From NORP110 sp051251595 (GTDB lineage Bacteria; Pseudomonadota; Alphaproteobacteria; Rhodobacterales; Rhodobacteraceae), in assembly GCA_051251595.1 (NCBI GenBank), contig JBPOFA010000007.1:62001-126000 (forward strand): a stretch of DNA of 64,000 bases. Direction: 5' to 3'. The position numbers and the translations under genes were made by a program. Below, one piece after another: positions 25,211 through 34,582 of the stretch; positions within the stretch are counted from its first letter, which is position 1, and every line of letters begins with the position of its first letter. Under the pieces are notes generated by a model, which worked only from the letters and a program-made list of their open reading frames with translations, made no database searches and was not told where the DNA came from.

Positions 25211-26424
25211 TGGTCCAACCCTGCACGGCTGGCCGCTGAATTGATGATTTTGAGGTCTGCCTCTGACTCTGCAAAAATCGCTCTGGCCTCTGTCAGGATT
25301 TCGACGGCTTTGTCTTTTTCATTCAGAACACTCAGCGCCGCGATCAGGCGGGCCCAGTCGCTGGCCGGGCCACCCTCTGTCGCCAGACGGTCAGACAGGC
25401 GGGACACCATACCTTGGATCATCTCTGCGCGATCTTCGGGGCTCATATCTTCGGCGGCTTTGACGTCTTGCGCACTTGGCCCGGGCAGGGGTGCGACTCT
25501 TGGCAGCTCATAGCGGATGCCCGCATCCCGCGCGACCATTTCGATCTGCTGGCGGATCGGTTCATACCAGGGATCATCAATCGTGCTGTTGTCAAAAAGC
25601 GGGCTCCAAACCCGAAAGGACATATCCGGGCGCCCGGACTGCGCAAACATCAGCCCGGAATAGTACAGCGCCGTTCCATCATTCGGGTCCAGTCGCAGGG
25701 CCTTTGTCAGGGCGTCTTCGGCCTGTGGCGAGACATAGCCCCCGGCCGCCAGGATCATCATATCGGCCAGATCCGCATAATCTGCGGCCGTGACATCATC
25801 GCCCTTTAACTTGATCACGATCTGCTGCGCCTGGTAGGCCCCAACAAAATTCCCGATCCCGGCCTCATTCTGCGCCAACAGGATATGCCCTTGCAGATCA
25901 TCCGGGCGCTGTTCCAAAGCGCGGCGCAGCTTTTCCATCAACTCTAGATGTTCCGGCGTGGGCGTCGGGGCTGCAACGGTTTCTGCGACTGCTGCCTCTG
26001 CGGCGGATTGATCTGGCCGGTTGGCCCGATTGACGTCGGCATTCGCAATGCGTGTTTCCAAGGGAAGATCGGGGTAATTCGGCGCGCCAAGTTGTTCGTA
26101 CAACAAGACCGATCCCCCCATCAGCACAATCGCAACGACCGCCCCGACGAAGAAATTGAAAGAAGAGGGTTCTTGCTGCGCCACTTCGGTTGAGGCTTCG
26201 TCTGCCAGCAACAGACGGCGTGACACCTCGAGGCGCGATTGCTCGGCCTCTTCCTCGGAAATCACACCCCGCGCGACGTCGCGATCAATATCGGAAAGCT
26301 GATCTTTGTAGACCCGAACGTCATGCCCGGTCTCCATATTGGTCCGGCCACGAAGATTCATGGCCATGATCATCGCAGCGGCGACCAAAGCGCCAAGGCC
26401 AAAAACTATTATCCAGAACGACAT
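25207..26424 (-). CDS. ccmI: Cytochrome c maturation protein CcmI
   Basis: A 405-residue inner-membrane protein that presents apocytochrome c to the CcmFH haem ligation complex. It has two transmembrane segments (about 1-24 and 95-115) separated by a loop with VYKDQLSDIDRDVARGVISEEEAEQSRLEVSRRLL, the signature of CcmI. A TPR-containing periplasmic part (about 150-400) binds apocytochrome. AGGAG 5 bases before the ATG supports the start. It lies far from ccmABCDG at 55-58 kb, a typical split in this order. Confidence 0.9.
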   Translation of the reverse strand: MSFWIIVFGLGALVAAAMIMAMNLRGRTNMETGHDVRVYKDQLSDIDRDVARGVISEEEAEQSRLEVSRRLLLADEASTEVAQQEPSSFNFFVGAVVAIVLMGGSVLLYEQLGAPNYPDLPLETRIANADVNRANRPDQSAAEAAVAETVAAPTPTPEHLELMEKLRRALEQRPDDLQGHILLAQNEAGIGNFVGAYQAQQIVIKLKGDDVTAADYADLADMMILAAGGYVSPQAEDALTKALRLDPNDGTALYYSGLMFAQSGRPDMSFRVWSPLFDNSTIDDPWYEPIRQQIEMVARDAGIRYELPRVAPLPGPSAQDVKAAEDMSPEDRAEMIQGMVSRLSDRLATEGGPASDWARLIAALSVLNEKDKAVEILTEARAIFAESEADLKIINSAASRAGLDQ

Positions 26425-26627
26425 TTATACTCCTGTTTGGTGTCGTTTAGCGTTTTGTGGAAGGGTGCAAAACCCCTCAAACCGTCACTTCGTTCAAACT
26501 TGCGTCACCCAATCTTGTGCAATGTCGTGAAATCCCAGTCAAATGCCGCTCCGTGTCTTGGCAGCGACGGCGTGGCGTTTCATGTATCATAGAATAACAC
26601 GAAGACGACAGCAGGGATTCGGGGCCA

Positions 26628-27875
26628 ATGAAACGCTATTCAGCCTTTGCAATTGCGCGTGAAGCGCTGCGGTTTCATCAGGGATGGGAACGGGCCTGGC
26701 GTGCGCCGGAGCCCAAGAAGAAATATGACGTGATCGTTGTCGGGGCCGGGGGGCACGGCTTGGCCACGGCCTATTACCTTGGCAAGAATTTCGGCATCAA
26801 GAACGTCGCGATCATTGAAAAAGGTTGGCTGGGCGGCGGCAATACCGGGCGCAACACAACCATCATCCGGTCGAACTATCTGCAGGACCCATCCGCCGCG
26901 ATCTACGAAAAAGCCCGCAGCCTTTATGAAACCATGTCCCAGGACCTGAACTACAACGTTATGTTCAGCCCCCGCGGGGTCATGATGCTGGCACAAACCC
27001 ATCACGAGGTTCGCGGCTATCAACGCACAGCCTATGCCAATGCTTTGCAAGGCGTGACCACTGAATTCATTTCGCCAGAGCGCGTCAAAGAGCTGTGCCC
27101 GATCATCGACATCAACGGCCCGCGTTATCCGGTGCTGGGGGCGTTGTGGCAGGCCAGGGGCGGTACGGCACGCCATGATGCCGTTGCCTGGGGCTATGCG
27201 CGGGCCTGTTCGGATATGGGAATGGACATCCTGCAAAAATGCGAGGTCACCGGGGTCTTGCAGGAAAACGGGCAGGTGAGCGGGGTCGAGACATCCAAGG
27301 GCACCATCGGCTGCAATAAACTGGCGGTTGTCGTTGCGGGCCATTCCGGGCGTCTGGCGCAGATGGCAGGCTTCCGCCTGCCGGTGGAATCTGTTGCCTT
27401 GCAAGCGCTGGTGAGCGAGCCGATCAAACCCTGCATGGATGTGGTCGTAATGGCGAACACCGTGCATGGATATATGAGCCAGTCAGACAAGGGCGAAATG
27501 GTCATTGGTGGCGGCGCGGACGGCTATAACAACTACACACAGCGCGGATCCTTTCAGCATATCGAAGAAACAGTACGTGCCTTGATTGAAACCTTTCCCA
27601 TGCTGTCGCGCCTGAAAATGCTGCGTCAATGGGGCGGGATCGTTGACATGACAGGGGATCGCTCGCCGATTTTGACCAAGACCCCCCTGGGCAATTGCTA
27701 TTTCAATTGCGGTTGGGGCACGGGCGGCTTCAAAGCAATCCCCGGGTCTGGCTGGGCCATGGCAGAGCTCGTCGCCAAGGGCGAACACGGACCTTTGACG
27801 CAATCCTTTGGGATGGAGCGGTTTCGCGAAGGTCGTTTCATCGATGAAAGCGTCGCAGCAGGGGTGGCCCATTGA
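26628..27875 (+). CDS. soxB: Sarcosine oxidase beta subunit
   Basis: A 415-residue flavoprotein subunit of heterotetrameric sarcosine oxidase, which oxidatively demethylates sarcosine to glycine with H2O2 and 5,10-methylene-tetrahydrofolate. The FAD-binding Rossmann motif VIVVGAGGHGLATAYYL is at about 35-51. H183 in GTARHDAVAW matches the histidine that holds FMN covalently in known enzymes. The gene starts the sox set, but soxD does not follow directly: about 1.07 kb with two small genes intervenes. Confidence 0.95.
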   Translation: MKRYSAFAIAREALRFHQGWERAWRAPEPKKKYDVIVVGAGGHGLATAYYLGKNFGIKNVAIIEKGWLGGGNTGRNTTIIRSNYLQDPSAAIYEKARSLYETMSQDLNYNVMFSPRGVMMLAQTHHEVRGYQRTAYANALQGVTTEFISPERVKELCPIIDINGPRYPVLGALWQARGGTARHDAVAWGYARACSDMGMDILQKCEVTGVLQENGQVSGVETSKGTIGCNKLAVVVAGHSGRLAQMAGFRLPVESVALQALVSEPIKPCMDVVVMANTVHGYMSQSDKGEMVIGGGADGYNNYTQRGSFQHIEETVRALIETFPMLSRLKMLRQWGGIVDMTGDRSPILTKTPLGNCYFNCGWGTGGFKAIPGSGWAMAELVAKGEHGPLTQSFGMERFREGRFIDESVAAGVAH

Positions 27876-28018
27876 TCCGTGCGATTCTTTTCTCGTTCAC
27901 CGGTTTCGGCGGGATTCTGCGCGACAACGCCGGTTTGCGCGAAAAGACGCTCGGCCAAATTCAGAAAACTTGTTTCAACTCTGCGAACATGGCAGCGGCG
28001 GCGCTGGACATTGGTGAA

Positions 28019-28050
28019 ACACATTTAAAACAATGGTTTAAGGTGTTTTT
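28019..28050 (+). terminator. Possible AT-rich terminator after soxB
   Basis: ACACATTTAAA and TTTAAGGTGT form an imperfect stem with one bulge, directly followed by TTTTT, 144 bases after soxB. The stretch 27876-28248 (373 bases) holds no convincing gene, and this hairpin is its only notable structure. The stem is weak. Confidence 0.3.
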
Positions 28051-28248
28051 CCCGTGGCACAGGTTCCCTTGCGGCAATTCGGCAGGGCGCAAGTCGATTC
28101 AATTGTGGCTTTTTCTGGTTTCCCTATCGGCAACATTCCGCAATTTATGCGCGATTTGTCGCCAAAACAGGGTCAACTCTCATGTGCATTTTGCAGCTGG
28201 TAACCCTTTCCCGATACAAGTGACCCAGAAGTTTTGGGATTGGTTGCC

Positions 28249-28404
28249 ATGTTTACAGACTGGATCATCATTGGGGCGCTCATCGTGCTTGTTGCCGGTG
28301 TCGTACTTTTCTTTACGTCTGGCTTGTCCGACAGCGCGCCCGCAGCGGATGCGCAGACGGGTCGTGCTGACGGCGCAGCAAAGGACTTGCGCGCCCGCCG
28401 GTAA
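28249..28404 (+). CDS. Small single-pass membrane protein between soxB and soxD
   Basis: A 51-residue frame with one strong hydrophobic helix near the N-terminus (DWIIIGALIVLVAGVVLFF), then an alanine-rich polar tail ending LRARR. The composition is typical of a small membrane protein, and the next gene starts 39 bases later. No good Shine-Dalgarno sequence is seen and no family is recognised, so it may not be translated. Confidence 0.45.
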   Translation: MFTDWIIIGALIVLVAGVVLFFTSGLSDSAPAADAQTGRADGAAKDLRARR

Positions 28405-28443
28405 TCTCACGCCGCATCGCCCCAACTTTTGGGGATCGGCGCG

Positions 28444-28887
28444 ATGAGCTTTAATATCTTGGATATGTTACCTGAACGCCTGTCGCGCCTCGTCGCGATA
28501 TTTGGGCTGTTTTTCTATTTAATCGGGTCTGTCCTTTCCATTGCCACACAGGATGCGTTCGTTTTTCAGCGTTTCGGTGCTTTAGGTGTCGCGGCGGCGA
28601 TCTTGTTTTTCACGGATCGCTTGCTTCAGGTCGAATTGCGTCGTCAAAAATCAGTAGAACGTTTGCTGCATGAATACGGCCTGGAACTCGAAGTTCTGAA
28701 AGAGGGCGTTTCGGCAAAAGATCTGCCAGGCAAAGGGTTTGAAACGGACTATCGCAAAGAAGAAGTCCAGTTCGACCAGCTTCGAAAAAACGCTGAAAGA
28801 ATAAACTCTTACAACATTTTCTTGCTCACAATCGCCACCCTGCAATGGGGGTTTGGCGATGTATTCTTGAATTGGGTGACGTCATGA
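28444..28887 (+). CDS. Hypothetical membrane protein inside the sox locus
   Basis: A 147-residue protein with two N-terminal hydrophobic helices (LVAIFGLFFYLIGSVLSIA and GALGVAAAILFFTDRLL), a charged helical middle (about 60-115) and a C-terminal hydrophobic helix (YNIFLLTIATLQWGFGDVF). GGGGA 8 bases before the ATG at 28444 supports this start. It is not a known sarcosine oxidase component and no family was recognised. It lies 60 bases before soxD and may be co-transcribed with it. Confidence 0.6.
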   Translation: MSFNILDMLPERLSRLVAIFGLFFYLIGSVLSIATQDAFVFQRFGALGVAAAILFFTDRLLQVELRRQKSVERLLHEYGLELEVLKEGVSAKDLPGKGFETDYRKEEVQFDQLRKNAERINSYNIFLLTIATLQWGFGDVFLNWVTS

Positions 28888-28947
28888 TCAATCTGCCCGA
28901 TAGATCAGGCCCAACCCCGCGCCCCATCTCTCGCGTAAGGAGCCGAA

Positions 28948-29271
28948 ATGCTCATCCTTGAATGCCCATATTGCGGTGTATTGGCCGACGAAACCGAATT
29001 GACCCCTGGGGGTGAGGCCCATTTGAAACGTCATGGGCCCGGATCCAGCGACGGTGATTTTGAGGCTTATCTGTTCGAACGCGCCAATCCCTATGGCGTT
29101 CACCTGGAACGGTGGCGGCATGCCTATGGCTGTGGAAAATGGTTTCTCGCCGCGCGGGATACCGTCACCTTAGAGGTCTACGGAACCTATTCAGCGCAGA
29201 CAAAGAAGCCGCCGAAAGCCATTGAAAATAAGATAAAAAAACGAAACCCTGAATGGGAGGGCTGGGGATGA
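28948..29271 (+). CDS. soxD: Sarcosine oxidase delta subunit
   Basis: A 107-residue subunit that carries the structural zinc of heterotetrameric sarcosine oxidase. The N-terminus LILECPYCGVLADETEL with its CxxC and the later HAYGCGKWF contain the likely zinc ligands. Its stop overlaps the soxA start (ATGA), so it is coupled to soxA. AAGGAGC precedes the ATG. Confidence 0.93.
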   Translation: MLILECPYCGVLADETELTPGGEAHLKRHGPGSSDGDFEAYLFERANPYGVHLERWRHAYGCGKWFLAARDTVTLEVYGTYSAQTKKPPKAIENKIKKRNPEWEGWG

Positions 29272-32200
29272 GCACACGTCTTTCCAAAGGCGGCCGGCTG
29301 ATTGACCGCACCCAGCTTGTGGATTTCACATTCAACGGGAAATCTTTGCGCGGCTACAAGGGGGACACGTTGGCCTCTGCATTGTTGGCGAATGACCAGA
29401 TGCTGGTCGGGCGGTCATTCAAATATCACCGTGCGCGCGGCATTGTGGCCAGTGGTGCCGAAGAACCGAATGCCTTGATGAATCTGGGCGTGGCCGGACG
29501 ATTTGAGCCCAACCAGCGGGCCACAACAACGGAGCTTTTTCAAGGACTTACGGCGACAAGTCAAAACCACTGGCCCAGTCTGGAATTTGATGTCGGGACA
29601 TTGAACAACTACGCGGCGCGGCTGTTGCCTGCCGGGTTCTACTATAAGACCTTCATGGCCCCACGCGCGGCCTGGAAACATGTGTTTGAACCGATCATTC
29701 GCAAATCGGCCGGGCTTGGAAAAGCGCCCAAGAACCGGGATTTGGACAGTTACGAACACATGTATGACCATGTGGATGTGCTGATCGTCGGGGCGGGGAT
29801 TGCCGGGCTGCAAGCCGCTCTGACCGCAGGGGCAACCGGGCTGCGGGTTCTGGTGGTGGAACAGACCCCGGATTTGGGCGGACGCGCGGCGGTGGATTGC
29901 GACCTGATTGTAGGTGTTCCGGCTGTGGAATGGATGAGGATCGCGGCGCAAGCCATTGAAAAAATGGACAACGTTCGCATTATGACGCGTTGCATGGGGG
30001 CAGGTGTCTATGACCACGGATATGCGTTGGCCTATCAACGATTGAACGACCACGCCCCCGAAACGCCCGGCCCCCGGCATAGGCTTTGGCGGATCCGGGC
30101 CCGTCAGATCGTCACCGCGACCGGGGCCTTGGAACGTCCTTTGTCTTTTGCGGGGAACGATGTGCCGGGGGTGATGCTGGCCTCTGCCATGCGGGACTAT
30201 CTGCAAAATTACGGCGTCGCTGTGGGGGATCGGACCGTTGTTGTCGCCAATAATGACGACGCCTACAAAACTGCCTTTGCTTTGAAAGAGGCCGGGCTGG
30301 ACGTGCCTGCCATTCTGGATGCGCGATTCATTGTGACCGGTGCCGTCGTAGAGCGCGCAAAGGAATTGGGCATTCCCGTTGAATTTGGACGCGCGATTTC
30401 CTGCGTTAAGGGGCGCAAGCGGGTCACGTCCGTATCTATCTGCGCACAAGCGGGGCAAGGGGCGGTGTTGCATGACATTCCCTGCGACGCCGTAGCCATG
30501 TCCGGAGGCTGGTCGCCGGTCGTTCATCTTTGGTCCCATTGTGGCGGCAAGCTGATTTGGGATGAGACCCAGGCCCATTTCCGACCAGACCCGGCACGCG
30601 CACCGCTTGGGGCGGATGGCTTGGCATTTTTGGGGACGGCGGGCGCTGCATCGGGGCGCGTTTCGACAGCAGAGGTGTTAGAGGATGCGGTCCGTGCCGG
30701 CGCGGCGGCAGCCAAGGCGGCAGGTGCGAAGCGGGTGAAGGCGGTCAAACCCGTTCCAGACACCGCGCCCCCAGAACAGCCGATGGAACCGATTTGGATC
30801 ATGCCCCAAGGGGCCGGTCCCCAAAAGCGGTCCAAGATGTGGTTGGATTACCAGAACGATGTCAAAGTTTCCGATGTTCAACTGGCGGCGCAGGAAGGGT
30901 TCGAAAGTGTCGAGCACACCAAACGCTACACGACTTTAGGGATGGCGACAGATCAGGGTAAGTTAAGCAACATCAATGGCTTGGCGGTTCTTTCTGATGC
31001 TTTGAATGCGGAAATTCCAGCCGTTGGCACCACCACCTTCCGTCCGCCCTATACGCCGATTTCTATGGGCTCGATTGCGGGAGAGGCCCGTGGCGATCTG
31101 TTTCAACCCATTCGCAAAACCCCGATCCATGACTGGAGCGATAAGAACGGCGCCTATTGGGAACCTGTGGGCCAATGGCGGCGTCCCTATTGCTATCAAC
31201 GCAAGGGGGAAAGCATCGAAGATGCGGTGAACCGCGAGGTGTTGAACACGCGCGAAAATCTGGGGCTGTTGGATGCGTCGACCCTTGGCAAGATCTTGGT
31301 CAAAGGTCCGGATGCCGGCAAGTTCCTCGATATGCTTTACACCAATATGATGAGCACGCTTCCCGTCGGGAAATGCCGTTATGGTTTGATGTGTTCGGAA
31401 AACGGGTTCTTGATTGATGATGGCGTCGTGGCCCGGCTGGATGAGGACACCTGGCTGTGTCATACCACAACGGGCGGCGCGGATACGATCCACGCCCATA
31501 TGGAAGACTGGCTGCAATGCGAATGGTGGACGTGGAAGGTCTACACTGCCAATGTCACGGAACAATATGCGCAGCTCGGCGTCGTCGGGCCAAAGGCGCG
31601 GGCGGTTCTGGAAAAGCTTGGCGGGATGGATGTCAGCGCCGAAACGCTGCCCTTTATGCAATGGGCCGAAGGGGTGATTGGCGGGATTCCCGTCCGCGTG
31701 TTCCGGATCTCTTTTTCAGGCGAGCTAAGCTATGAAATCGCAGTGGATGCCGGGCAGGGGCAGGCGTTTTGGGATATGGTGTTTGAGGCCGGGCAAGAGT
31801 TCGGCCTGATGCCCTACGGCACAGAGGCGCTGCATGTGTTGCGGGCCGAAAAAGGGTTCATCATGATGGGGGATGAAACGGATGGTACCGTCATTCCCCA
31901 GGATTTGGGGCTGCATTGGGCGTTGTCCAAAAAGAAGACCGATTTTCTTGGCAAACGCGCACAAGAGCGCAGTCAGATGACAGACCCGAACCGTTGGCGC
32001 TTGGTGGGGCTCGAAACCCTGGACAAGTCGGTTCTGCCAAACGGCGCCTATGCGGTTGAGCCTGGGGTGAATGCCAACCGTCAGCGCAAGATGTTTGGGC
32101 GCGTCACCTCTTCTTATTATTCTCCGACGCTCGGGCGCGGTATCGCCATGGGGCTTGTGCGCAATGGCCCGGAACGTATGGGGGATGTGATTGAGTTTCC

Positions 32201-32288
32201 GATGTTGGATGATCCGGAAAACGTGATCCGCGCCAAGATTGTGGATCAAGTGTTCTACGACAAAGCAGGGGATAAGCAGAATGTCTGA
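29268..32288 (+). CDS. soxA: Sarcosine oxidase alpha subunit
   Basis: A 1006-residue subunit. The N-terminal part resembles a ferredoxin-like domain (about 1-100) and is followed by a dinucleotide-binding domain with DVLIVGAGIAGLQAALTAG near 165-185. The C-terminal 380 residues are a glycine-cleavage T-protein-like folate domain (QYAQLGVVGPKARAVLEKLGG, FSGELSYEIAV), which captures the methyl group as methylene-tetrahydrofolate. The ATG at 29268 overlaps the soxD stop, fixing the start. Length matches the family. Confidence 0.95.
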   Translation: MSTRLSKGGRLIDRTQLVDFTFNGKSLRGYKGDTLASALLANDQMLVGRSFKYHRARGIVASGAEEPNALMNLGVAGRFEPNQRATTTELFQGLTATSQNHWPSLEFDVGTLNNYAARLLPAGFYYKTFMAPRAAWKHVFEPIIRKSAGLGKAPKNRDLDSYEHMYDHVDVLIVGAGIAGLQAALTAGATGLRVLVVEQTPDLGGRAAVDCDLIVGVPAVEWMRIAAQAIEKMDNVRIMTRCMGAGVYDHGYALAYQRLNDHAPETPGPRHRLWRIRARQIVTATGALERPLSFAGNDVPGVMLASAMRDYLQNYGVAVGDRTVVVANNDDAYKTAFALKEAGLDVPAILDARFIVTGAVVERAKELGIPVEFGRAISCVKGRKRVTSVSICAQAGQGAVLHDIPCDAVAMSGGWSPVVHLWSHCGGKLIWDETQAHFRPDPARAPLGADGLAFLGTAGAASGRVSTAEVLEDAVRAGAAAAKAAGAKRVKAVKPVPDTAPPEQPMEPIWIMPQGAGPQKRSKMWLDYQNDVKVSDVQLAAQEGFESVEHTKRYTTLGMATDQGKLSNINGLAVLSDALNAEIPAVGTTTFRPPYTPISMGSIAGEARGDLFQPIRKTPIHDWSDKNGAYWEPVGQWRRPYCYQRKGESIEDAVNREVLNTRENLGLLDASTLGKILVKGPDAGKFLDMLYTNMMSTLPVGKCRYGLMCSENGFLIDDGVVARLDEDTWLCHTTTGGADTIHAHMEDWLQCEWWTWKVYTANVTEQYAQLGVVGPKARAVLEKLGGMDVSAETLPFMQWAEGVIGGIPVRVFRISFSGELSYEIAVDAGQGQAFWDMVFEAGQEFGLMPYGTEALHVLRAEKGFIMMGDETDGTVIPQDLGLHWALSKKKTDFLGKRAQERSQMTDPNRWRLVGLETLDKSVLPNGAYAVEPGVNANRQRKMFGRVTSSYYSPTLGRGIAMGLVRNGPERMGDVIEFPMLDDPENVIRAKIVDQVFYDKAGDKQNV

Positions 32289-32838
32289 GACTGTCAGCGC
32301 AGCGTCAGAGGCTGTTTATGAAGGTTACGTCACCGTTACGCGGGTTTCTGAAACGGGCATGGTTTCAGTGCGCGGGGATTTTTCGGACGCGAAATTCAAA
32401 AAAGCGATCAAGGCCAGCACCGGATTGCCCGTGCCAGAGCGTGGCGCGATCCTGCACAACAAAAAAGCGTCCCTGGCCTGGATGTCCCCGGATGAGGTGT
32501 TGATCCTTTCAGATTACGAAACGGCGCGGGGGCAGGTGACAGAGCTGGGCAAGGCTTTGGCCGGATCGCATCATCTGGTTGCAAATGTCTCTGATGCGCG
32601 GGCGATGTTCACGGTGAAGGGGGACCGCGCCCGCGAAATTCTGGCGAAACTTTCGCCAGCGGATGTGACCGAGGTGGGGTTTGGACCGGGGCAAATGCGC
32701 CGCAGCCGGATGGCGCAGGTGGCTGCCGCTTTTTGGATCACCGCTGACGGGACCGTAAACGTGGTCTGTTTTCGATCAGTTGGGGCTTATGTTTTTGATT
32801 TGCTCAAACACGCGGCCCGTCCGGGGGCAGAGGTTTAA
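32281..32838 (+). CDS. soxG: Sarcosine oxidase gamma subunit
   Basis: A 185-residue gamma subunit that completes the heterotetramer; it has a GcvT-related fold. Recognisable parts are AILHNKKASLAWMSPDEVLIL and DARAMFTVKGDRAREILAKLSPADV. The ATG at 32281 overlaps soxA by 8 bases; the frame continues further upstream within soxA but that part is an overlap artefact. Confidence 0.92.
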   Translation: MSETVSAASEAVYEGYVTVTRVSETGMVSVRGDFSDAKFKKAIKASTGLPVPERGAILHNKKASLAWMSPDEVLILSDYETARGQVTELGKALAGSHHLVANVSDARAMFTVKGDRAREILAKLSPADVTEVGFGPGQMRRSRMAQVAAAFWITADGTVNVVCFRSVGAYVFDLLKHAARPGAEV

Positions 32839-32960
32839 AGCCCAAAGCGGGCACCTGTTGTCGCCCAGAACCCCATTTTTCCGAAAACGCGCCTTGACGA
32901 CGCCCCTCTGTAAGATCAGGTATGTCAGTAGATTTTTAACCTGAACAGGGGGCCTCAATT

Positions 32961-33563
32961 ATGGCATTTACTCTACCAGATCTTCCTTACGCCCATGACG
33001 CGCTTGCTGGCGCAGGCATGTCCAAAGAAACGCTCGAATATCACCATGACCTGCACCACAACGCCTATGTTGTGAACGGGAACAAGCTGATCGAAGGCAC
33101 AGAATGGGCCGATAAATCACTGGAAGACATCATTACCGGCACATATCAGGCCGGTGCGGTTGCGCAGAACGGTATCTTCAACAACGCATCCCAACACTGG
33201 AACCACATGCAGTTCTGGGAAATGATGGGCCCGGGCGGCAATGCAATGCCGGGCGAACTTGAATCCCGCCTTGTTGATGCATTTGGTTCGGTTGACGAAT
33301 TCAAATCACAATTCTCTGCTGCTGGCGCTGGTCAGTTCGGATCAGGCTGGTGCTGGTTGGTTGTGGACACAGACGGCACGCTGAAAGTGACGAAAACTGA
33401 AAATGGCGTGAACCCGCTGTGCTTTGGTCAAACCGCGCTTTTGGGCTGCGATGTTTGGGAACATTCCTACTACATCGACTTCCGCAACAAGCGTCCGGCC
33501 TATCTGACGAACTTTCTGGACAACCTGGTTGACTGGGAAAACGTGGCATCTCGTTTGGGCTAA
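32961..33563 (+). CDS. sodB: Superoxide dismutase, iron/manganese family
   Basis: A 200-residue cytoplasmic enzyme that dismutates superoxide to H2O2 and O2. The metal ligands are the His in LEYHHDLHHNAY, the His in SQHWNHMQFW, and Asp and His in DVWEHSYYIDF. QFGSGWCWLV fits the iron-type subgroup. It stands 122 bases after soxG with its own terminator, so it is probably a separate transcription unit, although protection next to a flavin oxidase operon makes sense. Confidence 0.95.
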   Translation: MAFTLPDLPYAHDALAGAGMSKETLEYHHDLHHNAYVVNGNKLIEGTEWADKSLEDIITGTYQAGAVAQNGIFNNASQHWNHMQFWEMMGPGGNAMPGELESRLVDAFGSVDEFKSQFSAAGAGQFGSGWCWLVVDTDGTLKVTKTENGVNPLCFGQTALLGCDVWEHSYYIDFRNKRPAYLTNFLDNLVDWENVASRLG

Positions 33564-33589
33564 ACGCCCCACGGATCTAAGACATTCCA

Positions 33590-33625
33590 GAAATGGCCGT
33601 CCGATCGGGGCGGCCATTTCCTTTT
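33590..33625 (+). terminator. Rho-independent terminator after sodB
   Basis: A perfect 10-bp stem (GAAATGGCCG / CGGCCATTTC) with an 11-base loop, followed by CTTTT, lies 27 bases after the sodB stop. The rarD gene starts 13 bases beyond. Confidence 0.85.
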
Positions 33626-33637
33626 GAGGGCATCGGC

Positions 33638-34582
33638 ATGACAGAGACAAACAAGGGCGTTCTAGCCATGATCGGCTGCTGCGTGATCTGGGGATTGTCG
33701 CCGATCTATTACCGGGCATTGTCTGGCGTTCCACCTTTGGAAGTGCTCAGCCATCGAACCCTGTGGTCCTTTGTGTTCTTCACGGTGATATTGCTGTTTC
33801 AACAGCGGTTGCGCGACATGTTCAGGCTGTTTTCGTCGCCGGAAAACATTCTGATCATCGTCATCGCGGCGGTTATGATTTCTGTGAACTGGTTTTTGTT
33901 CATTTATGCTGTGCAAATCGGCAATACAGTTGAAACCAGTCTGGGCTATTACATCTTTCCTTTGGTCGCCGTGCTCTTTGGCATTGTGCTGTTCAAAGAA
34001 CGCTTGTCCCTTTGGAAGACCGCGTCGGTCGGTCTTGCGACCCTTGCCGTTGTGATTTTGACCGTGGGGCTGGGCGTGACCCCGTGGATATCCCTGGCGC
34101 TTGCGTTCAGCTTTGGCTGTTACGGTGTCGCCAAGAAATGGTCCAAGGCGGGGCCGTTTCTATCGGTTTCCGCAGAAGTCGCCGTTTTGCTGCCGCTCGC
34201 GTTGATTTGGCTGTTCGGCGTTTATTTTTACCAATGGAATGGCATCGCGGGGCGAAGCATTGGTGTTTGGGGACAAACCTGGACAGACACGTTTTTGCTG
34301 ATGTTGGCAGGGCCGATCACGGCGCTGCCGCTTGTTATGCTGTCCTATGCGACCCGTCGGTTGAACCTGACAACGGTTGGATTGATCCAATATCTCAATC
34401 CAACCTTGCAGTTCTTCTGTGCCACGGTGCTGTTCGGCGAAACCTTTACGCTTTGGCATGCAATTGCATTTGCCCTGATCTGGATCGCCCTTGCGTTTTA
34501 TTCGTTTGACGCGATCCGTCAGGAACGCGCCGCGCGCAAGGCGGCCGCCAGTTCAGAGACTGTGTCCAAGGCCGTGACATAG
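33638..34582 (+). CDS. rarD: EamA family transporter, RarD type
   Basis: A 314-residue inner-membrane permease of the drug/metabolite superfamily with about ten helices. The N-terminus GVLAMIGCCVIWGLSPIYYRALSGVPPLEVLSHRTLWS is the RarD signature, as is GNTVETSLGYYIFPL. E. coli RarD was linked to chloramphenicol sensitivity; the natural substrate is unknown. GAGGG 8 bases before the ATG at 33638 sets the start. Its 3' end overlaps the opposing LOG-family gene by 64 bases. Confidence 0.88.
   Translation: MTETNKGVLAMIGCCVIWGLSPIYYRALSGVPPLEVLSHRTLWSFVFFTVILLFQQRLRDMFRLFSSPENILIIVIAAVMISVNWFLFIYAVQIGNTVETSLGYYIFPLVAVLFGIVLFKERLSLWKTASVGLATLAVVILTVGLGVTPWISLALAFSFGCYGVAKKWSKAGPFLSVSAEVAVLLPLALIWLFGVYFYQWNGIAGRSIGVWGQTWTDTFLLMLAGPITALPLVMLSYATRRLNLTTVGLIQYLNPTLQFFCATVLFGETFTLWHAIAFALIWIALAFYSFDAIRQERAARKAAASSETVSKAVT

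Noticed and set aside
27872..28447. A 191-codon reading frame overlapping the soxB end and the gap before soxD
   Set aside because: Composition is unlike a real protein, it has no ribosome-binding site of note, and it conflicts with the more plausible small frames at 28249 and 28444.
29415..30578. 387-codon antisense frame inside soxA
   Set aside because: Shadow frame of GC-biased codons; soxA is complete and conserved on the other strand.
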